Source of the DNA: Punica granatum
Taxonomy: Eukaryota; Streptophyta; Magnoliopsida; Myrtales; Lythraceae
NCBI RefSeq assembly: GCF_007655135.1
Contig: NC_045127.1
Location: 5,084,001 to 5,148,000, forward strand
Direction: 5' to 3'
Length of the DNA: 64,000 nucleotides
Part shown: positions 58,231 through 64,000 of the stretch, one piece after another
Numbering within the stretch: position 1 is the first letter of the stretch
Layout of the letters: each line of letters begins with the position of its first letter
Notes under the pieces: generated by a model
The model's input: the letters and a program-made list of their open reading frames with translations, nothing else
Databases searched by the model: none
What the model was told of the DNA's origin: nothing
Program-made: the position numbers and the translations under genes

Positions 58231-59034
58231 ATTGATTGTGTGATGGATGCGAGGCTGTGCCCTGTTCTTCTGGTGGAAAAGATTTCACTTTCTGCTGAGT
58301 TCTTGTTCCCTTGGTTTGTCCTCGTAATCTCACCTCATTGCTGTAAGTCATTAATCAGGAGATTCAAGACCATGAAGCATTGAATTGGTCCCCCCAAATT
58401 CCATAACGAGGTAAAATTTTTGTTTGCATTAGCTGCTTTGCTAAATGCATTGTTTTTTCTTTGGCACCGGCTTGTTGTAAAGTGGAACAACAGACTACTT
58501 CAAATATCATACTGGTTTTCCAACAGTATGTCATCGCGGTACAGTGATTGTCTGAAACCATTCTTGTTGCTGCTGATAGTGATGGATTGGCATTCGGCTG
58601 GTGTTTTATGTTGATAATGCAAGACTCGTTAGGATGCAAAATATAGAAAAATTGGCAGAGACGAGTTCACAATAATACTATCGCCATTCGAAATCTTTGT
58701 TTGAGGATGTCTTTGGCCTGGAATCACAACTGTAAGGTGAGATTGTTCTCCATTTGGGGAAAATTCTGAGCCTATCTGCTTTAAAACCAATAAGAACGCG
58801 TTACTAATATGAATGGATCCGATCCACTTAGACTCTCCTCAACTAAATTGCACGAGTTCTATTTCTTCTTCGGAAGCTTCTGTGGTGTTGGGAGAGCCCG
58901 GCAATGTGCTGCATTTCGCGGCACCATCAGATTGATCTCCTGGCCTGCTGGCCCTATCAAATTGCTCCTGGCCCTGTTCTTTTCATTGGTGCTGGGGACA
59001 CCGCAGAAGGTACCCTCCCAGTACCAGAAAAATC
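58231..59034. other. 3' flank of the EIPR1-like gene
   Basis: No gene recognised. Open frames at 58420-58614 and 58809-59039 (+) and 58037-58351 (-) give no recognisable product. Confidence 0.45.
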
Positions 59035-59200
59035 TTTGATCCTTCTAACCCCAAAAAGCGACGTTAAAGCTTATCCAAAACTCATCATACATAAAAAGAG
59101 AAGTTGTAATACAGAAAACCTTTGATCCTTCTAATCCCAAAAAGTGACGTTAAAGCTTATCCAAAACTCAACATACATAAAAAGAGAAGTCGTAATACAA
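59035..59200. repeat. 86 bp tandem duplication
   Basis: The unit TTTGATCCTTCTAA(C/T)CCC… at 59035 recurs at 59121 with about four differences (for example AGCGACG versus AGTGACG, TCATCATAC versus TCAACATAC). It is non-coding. Confidence 0.9.
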
Positions 59201-59206
59201 CAATGT

Positions 59207-62200
59207 CCATTCTCGTTTACGAATTAATAGAATAGAGATTTCAGTTTTAATTCTCGTCAACAATTATATCTTTATTTAAATTTTTATTTTTTTTATTAAG
59301 CTCATACGTCTCCTCTATAATCATAACCAAAAGGCTTCCGGCACCACAAATCCGAAGTCCCGGGGATTGCTCGGCTTTGTTTCCTCGTCCAGCAGCAACA
59401 GCCAACTCTCTCTCTCTCAACGCTTTTGGGGCTTGGCTTCTGCCGTCGTGACACCTGGCACCCCTTACCACCAAGAGTTTGACAAACGTCATGCTTGACA
59501 CGTAAGCTCCCTCATCTCTTTTAGTTTTCAGGGCCTTTTAAATTATCCGGAAACACCACAGATTCATGGTCACACAGTGGGCTGCTGACACGTGGAGGGG
59601 CAACATGAGAAGGGTGAGTGGGAAGACAGGCGTTGCCACCTCGGCACTGCCCCTGAATGCAATGGATACTGGATAAGGTGGAGGAGCAAAGAAAAAGATG
59701 CTGACGAGGACAGAGAGAGGTCGGTATCTGACCGTTTGTTCTCAGCAATTTGATCTTTGTCTGGAGGAGATCCAACGAGATTCTGATACTGCGCGATCTT
59801 CCCGTTTCATTTCCCTTTGTTATTCCAATCTTACTTTACCGCACATCTTCTTTTATCGTTATCGAGCAGGAGAAGTTTATAACACCGATATCTGTATATC
59901 CGACGTAACTATCATTATAATGAGAGATGGTTTTTTTTTTTTTGTGGTTACCGTAGAATCATTGGTACCATATACGATAACAAGTACTTGCATTTGGGAC
60001 AGTCGAAGTACGTCGGAAGGAAGTTGGCGAACATAAAGGTATTCAGAATCAATAGAAAAATAATGGGAAAGACCCCGAACCAAACTTATATATATATATA
60101 TATATATGACTATTAGGTCAGGCACAACGGAAGTGATCAATCAGTCATCCGTTTGAAAACAATGATCCGATAACAACATTTAAGCTTATAATTATAAAAT
60201 TTTAAACCTAATTATATAAGTTTTCTTGGGTTGAGGAGAAAACTTGATAAGGTGAAATATACCTGTATATATATATATTCGGTTTCTAGGTAGACATCTC
60301 TACTATTATAAGACTTGTTTGTCTCACTTTTCTCTTTTAAATATCATGATACTGCATATCCATATAAAATATTAAAAATTAAAACGATTCATCTTGTAAG
60401 ATCACGTAGGACGGAAGATGATTCTTCTTACTTAACCCTTTGAATGATCGCCACAAGAGGTATGTCTTATATCAAACTGTCGGTGCACGATTGAAGCCTT
60501 ATCATATGCAATTTGAACGAGTCAAACAAATATTTTCTATCGAAAAGGAAGAGGTTTCCAACCATGTCTTCCACACAAATTAATTTATTTAATACAAAAT
60601 GGATAGGATTTTTTTAGTCAACTGAAGTTCCGTAAATTTGAGGGGAAAACGTTGTGTGGCAATCTTCATCTTCCTTACATTATATTAGCCAGAGATTTCC
60701 TTAAAAATGCTGCAAATGTAATGTTCCTACCGTTACTGACCCTGGATGGTGCAAAAGAAAAAACACAATTATACGATGTCGAGCTAACTTCAGGCACGTA
60801 CTTCTGGATGGTGCAAAAGAAGGATTGCAGCTCAAGCATAAGCGCTCGCATTTTGGAGATCGACATTGGGATGAATATTGTAGGTAAATTATAGAACTAC
60901 ATATCACGTATCAGCTCCCTTCAATAGACGATGAAATGTTCAAACTAAAATGAAATCTTATGTAAAAAGAATTATTTTTGAATATATGACAAACTCTTAA
61001 AATAAAATAATAATAAAGTAAGACAAAAAAAAGGGGTTACTCTCTCGATTTTAATATCTCTTAAAAAAACATATATATATATATATATACCTATTATTTA
61101 GGAGTGTTTCCTCATTCACGATATTAACGTGCTGTATTCATTTTGCGTTTTCAATAAATATTAACGGAAAAAATTATTCGATCCAATAATTCTAGCTCTC
61201 GCACATGCGCGAGCCCGTCGTGGAGTTTATTGAATTAATAAGGATCACCGATGTAAAGTCGTAAAAGTAAATCTACTAGAAGTAAATCTACTAACTATAG
61301 GTCTAACCATCCTACCATTTTTCTCCTTCAGTCTCCCTCACATCTGTCTCCATATTCTCTCTCAACCGCATGTGCTTCCAATCTCTTCCATTGCATAGCA
61401 ATTGTTTTATTCTTTAATTAAAGTAATTCTTTCACGATGCAACTAAATTTCAACAAAATATAAAATCTTTGATATATATTTGATGTTATAGTTATAATTC
61501 CCCGTACGTAGCGCGACTCTGCGAGATGTTATTGTAGTGACTAATATATGAGTGATCATTATGATTGGGATTTACTGTTGGCCATCTCACGTTGATCATT
61601 AGATCCACGGGTGAAGTGTAAACCTCAAGCGTAAGAAACATACCCAGCTACAGCTTCCCCTTTGGCCTTAGAGCAATACCTCTTATTTTTTCCAATTTAT
61701 TAATCGTGATTCGATACCGAAGTTATTCCATTCACTTATATCGAGAGACTCTATTATCAGCTCACCCTAGAAATGACATTTCTAGCGTATATATTAGAAA
61801 TATGACATGGATAATAATCGGTTGATAATGTAAGGCATTCAACGTATACGGAAGGTACCTAATAGTTGTGATATTCATAACACGTAGACAATGACAACGA
61901 ATTACAGATTACGATTGCATCGCCCCCAGCAATGCTATATCTGATTTTTCTGAAAGTTTGTAGTTGTACCTGGGATCGGAGATTTTAGCATTAGATTTAT
62001 TTGTGAAAGTGAAAGGATCAATCGATTGATGATAAAATTAATTTCCTTGTATCCAAAGCCACACAACTATTAATGAGTAAGTAGAAGAAGATCCAAAAGG
62101 CCAAATCCCGAAAGGACAAACCAGACCGGAGGGTGACGGCTGAGCCTCATGCCACGTGGCCAATCCAGTGAGGCAAAATTGGATTCCTGTACCCGATGCG

Positions 62201-62364
62201 GGGCCCACCGCCTCCGCTCACGTGGACGATTAGATCTCGGGATTTGCAGCCATGGCGGATAGCTATAGCTTCATAGAGAGAGAAAGAGAGGAGTAAGCAC
62301 GCAGAGCAAGCGATCTCTAGAGAGAGAAAGCTCGAAAACCCCCCCACTCGCACAGTCGATCTCA

Positions 62365-62368
<4 letters not shown>
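59207..62368. other. Gene-poor AT-rich region with microsatellites
   Basis: No protein gene recognised over 3.1 kb. (AT)n runs occur at about 60086-60108 and 61066-61089. Short frames at 59698-60036 and 60652-60894 (+) have no recognisable product. CTCTACTATTATAAGAC near 60297 and a CTCGCACATGCGCGAG hairpin near 61199 resemble Helitron ends but were not paired convincingly. The right end is the LESV promoter and 5' UTR. Confidence 0.5.

Positions 62369-62397
<29 letters not shown>
62369..62397. repeat. (CT)n microsatellite in the LESV 5' region
   Basis: About 14 CT units lie 221-249 bp upstream of the LESV start codon, in sense orientation, probably 5' UTR or core promoter. Confidence 0.9.
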
Positions 62398-62403
<6 letters not shown>

Positions 62404-62598
62404 AGTCCTCCATTGTCAAATACTCGAATGTCTCGCCTCAAAGCTTCCTCCTCCATTACCATACCCATTGGCCCAATGCTCCATTGTCCCGCCCCCTGCT
62501 CCCTCGATTGACTGCTCCCTCATTCCCGTCGTGTCTCTTCTCTGCTCATCGAAAGCGGTGGGCAGCTAGCTCAACCGGTGTGTCTAGGGTTTTTGGTG

Positions 62599-62613
62599 AT
62601 GGCAGCGTGGTGA
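62599..62613 (+). promoter_or_regulatory. Four-codon upstream ORF just before the LESV start
   Basis: ATG GCA GCG TGG TGA ends four bases before the main ATG at 62618. If the transcript includes it, it could lower translation of the main frame, though re-initiation over four bases is inefficient. An alternative is that this upstream ATG is bypassed. Confidence 0.4.
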
Positions 62614-62617
62614 TTCG

Positions 62618-63849
62618 ATGGCGACGAGGCTTCTGGATTTCCCGCCGCTGGTGCTGCGGCGGGGGCGCGAGCTGGAGTGCGGGAAGGCGGGGAGGAAGGG
62701 CGGGAGGTTTGGCCGAGTCAGGGCGAGTCGGGGTCGGATCAGGTGCTGCTGCTCCGACCCGGTAGTTCCTGCTCGGAGGACGAAGAGTGCGGAGAAGGCC
62801 GAGGATATGTGGCGGTTCGATCCGCAAAAGGTCCCGCCCGGTCCCAGAGTTCGAGTCCATGCCACGCCTTCCAGGCCATTCTCTTCTCCTCCGTATGTTG
62901 TTTCTTCGTCGCAGCTTATCTTTGATTAGGGAGGAATGTCTGTGCTTCAAATCATAAACGATAACTGGAAATGGAACTTTCTGGTGCCGGAAAATGACTG
63001 CTTGGGAATACTGTTGTCGCCATGAAAACATGCCACAAGAAAGCTTGCTAAGCTCATTGATGCGGATTACTTTGCTGCCGGCCCGGGATGTTGTCTTGAA
63101 GAATTCCCGGAGTTTCCAATTTCAACTCATTGAAAACTTTTTTCTTTCTGCTGCTCGAAAAACTTATTTTGTGATAGATTTTACCTGAGACAGAATCGCC
63201 AGAGCCTCGGAAATTTCCATTTTTTTAGTTCTTACTTATGCCTTCTTCCCCGAGTAAATCTAGTCTCTCCGTAATGTCTGGCTGTGAGTTCCTTGTTCAT
63301 GTTTGTTGCAGCAGTATTGAAATGTTGTTGGGTAATCATCATGTCTATACTGTTGGCAAAGCCAGCTTCTTTTGCAATTGCCTTAGTCATTAATAAGTAT
63401 TTCTTTGCAGATCACATTTTGTCTCCAGGCAAGAAAAGTTTTCTCCCCGATGCACCCCAAGAGGTTCTGGTCCGCAGTCCCGTGATACTCCACCTAAAAG
63501 AGGTAGTTTAATATACTCTTTTTCCTTGTAAGAACTTTTTTCAGATGTCATTCATTCTCAACATATAGGTGGAATCTTGGATGAGAAAGCTATGCTGGAA
63601 ATGAGTCATGCTTGTGTGATTGTGTCTAACCAGATTTTCTATCAATTGATCCTAGACACTGGTATTGCAAATGAGAAGGACTGGGGCATCAACTTGTTAA
63701 ATGAACATGTTAATGAGTCTGGCACTAATGAAGATGGCAGCGCTTGGTATAGGGAGAGCGGGGAGGACCTGGGTGATAATGGATACAGATGTAGATGGAC
63801 AAGGATGGGTGGCCGATCTCATGATGGTTCTTCCGAATGGAAAGAAACG
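62618..63849 (+). CDS. LIKE EARLY STARVATION (LESV)-like plastid starch protein, 5' part only
   Basis: Three exons are visible: 62618-62892, 63429-63502 and 63656-63849. The frame is open at the end of exon 3 (…GSSEWKET, phase 0), so the gene continues beyond the window. The joined 181 residues start with an Arg/Gly-rich transit-peptide-like segment (MATRLLDFPPLVLRRGR…IRCCC), then MWRFDPQKVPPGPRVRVH, then RDTPPKRDTGIANEKDWGI built across introns 1 and 2, then NLLNEHVNESGTNEDG and GYRCRWTRMGGRSHDGSSEW. The latter words match the start of the tryptophan-rich domain of LESV as I recall it. LESV acts with ESV1 in the chloroplast stroma on glucan phase transition and starch granule formation. The missing part should encode the W-rich repeats. 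Starting exon 3 at 63656 rather than at an AG near 63570 is chosen because it gives the family sequence. Confidence 0.82.
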
Positions 63850-64000
63850 GTATAAAAACATATAACCATGCATTTATATCACATTTTTGGAGTCAGCAGA
63901 TTCTTGCCGGCTATTTATATAGAGGATCATGCGGATCTGTTTGTACAAATCTTCTTTGTTATCATAATAACTAATAAATTTACCTCCATTCTAGTAATAG
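63850..64000. other. LESV intron 3, incomplete
   Basis: Begins GTATAAAA after exon 3. No acceptor followed by the expected W-rich coding sequence appears before the window ends. Confidence 0.7.

Noticed and set aside
60289..61216. Possible complete Helitron (TCTCTACTATTATAAGAC start and a GC hairpin near 61199)
   Set aside because: The hairpin and nearest CTAG are in the wrong order for the plus strand and too close for the minus strand, so the ends could not be paired.
63571..63655. Earlier acceptor for LESV exon 3 giving a longer open frame
   Set aside because: It keeps the frame but inserts an unfamiliar hydrophobic stretch; the acceptor at 63654-63655 yields the continuous RDTGIANEKDWG family sequence.

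Overview
The window is nuclear DNA from a flowering plant, most likely a eudicot. The evidence is many GT-AG introns with AT-rich interiors, plant-only gene families (brassinosteroid-signalling kinase, thylakoid FtsH, SKU5-similar protein, starch protein LESV), (GA)n/(CT)n tracts next to start codons, and plant-type retrotransposons and MITEs. I cannot name the species. No operon, phage, CRISPR array, RNA gene or organelle insertion was seen.

Left part (1-14,700). AT-rich intergenic DNA carries a diverged tandem repeat and an orphan cluster of TGGGCY promoter elements. A three-exon HAL2-like 3'(2'),5'-bisphosphate nucleotidase gene (+, 3,234-5,796) follows. Next comes a nest of mobile DNA: a ~290 bp MITE, a decayed LINE-type zf-RVT/RNase H remnant, a 766 bp element with ~160 bp terminal inverted repeats, and a complete but inactivated Ty1/copia retrotransposon (8,772-13,639) with two 201 bp LTRs and 5 bp target-site duplications.

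Middle part (14,700-43,500) is gene-dense: an eight-exon SKU5-similar multicopper-oxidase-like gene (-), an intronless LSD1-type histone demethylase (-), a conserved two-exon small membrane protein (+), a peroxisomal-type 4-coumarate-CoA-ligase-like gene (-), the complex I subunit NDUFB2 (+) with a strong site II promoter cluster, a thylakoid FtsH type A protease gene (+), and a nine-exon BSK pseudokinase gene (-).

Right part (43,500-64,000): a small hydrophilic protein gene with G-boxes (+, 45,019-45,300) whose 3' half and downstream flank are duplicated at 50.7-51.4 kb; a type II membrane glycosyltransferase-like gene (-); a 5'-truncated LINE with 13 bp target duplications; a second copy of the MITE seen at 6.3 kb; a 13-exon EIPR1/TSSC1-like WD40 gene (+); a gene-poor AT-rich stretch; and the first three exons of a LESV-like (LIKE EARLY STARVATION) gene running off the right end.

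The genes are unrelated housekeeping, organellar and signalling genes and do not form a pathway or cluster. Exon boundaries were deduced by hand from splice sites, reading-frame continuity and remembered family sequence; every listed model adds up to a whole number of codons. I found no convincing unknown biological system. The most useful leads are the duplicated small-protein gene, the demethylase lacking its usual C-terminal extension, and the well-resolved transposon insertions.
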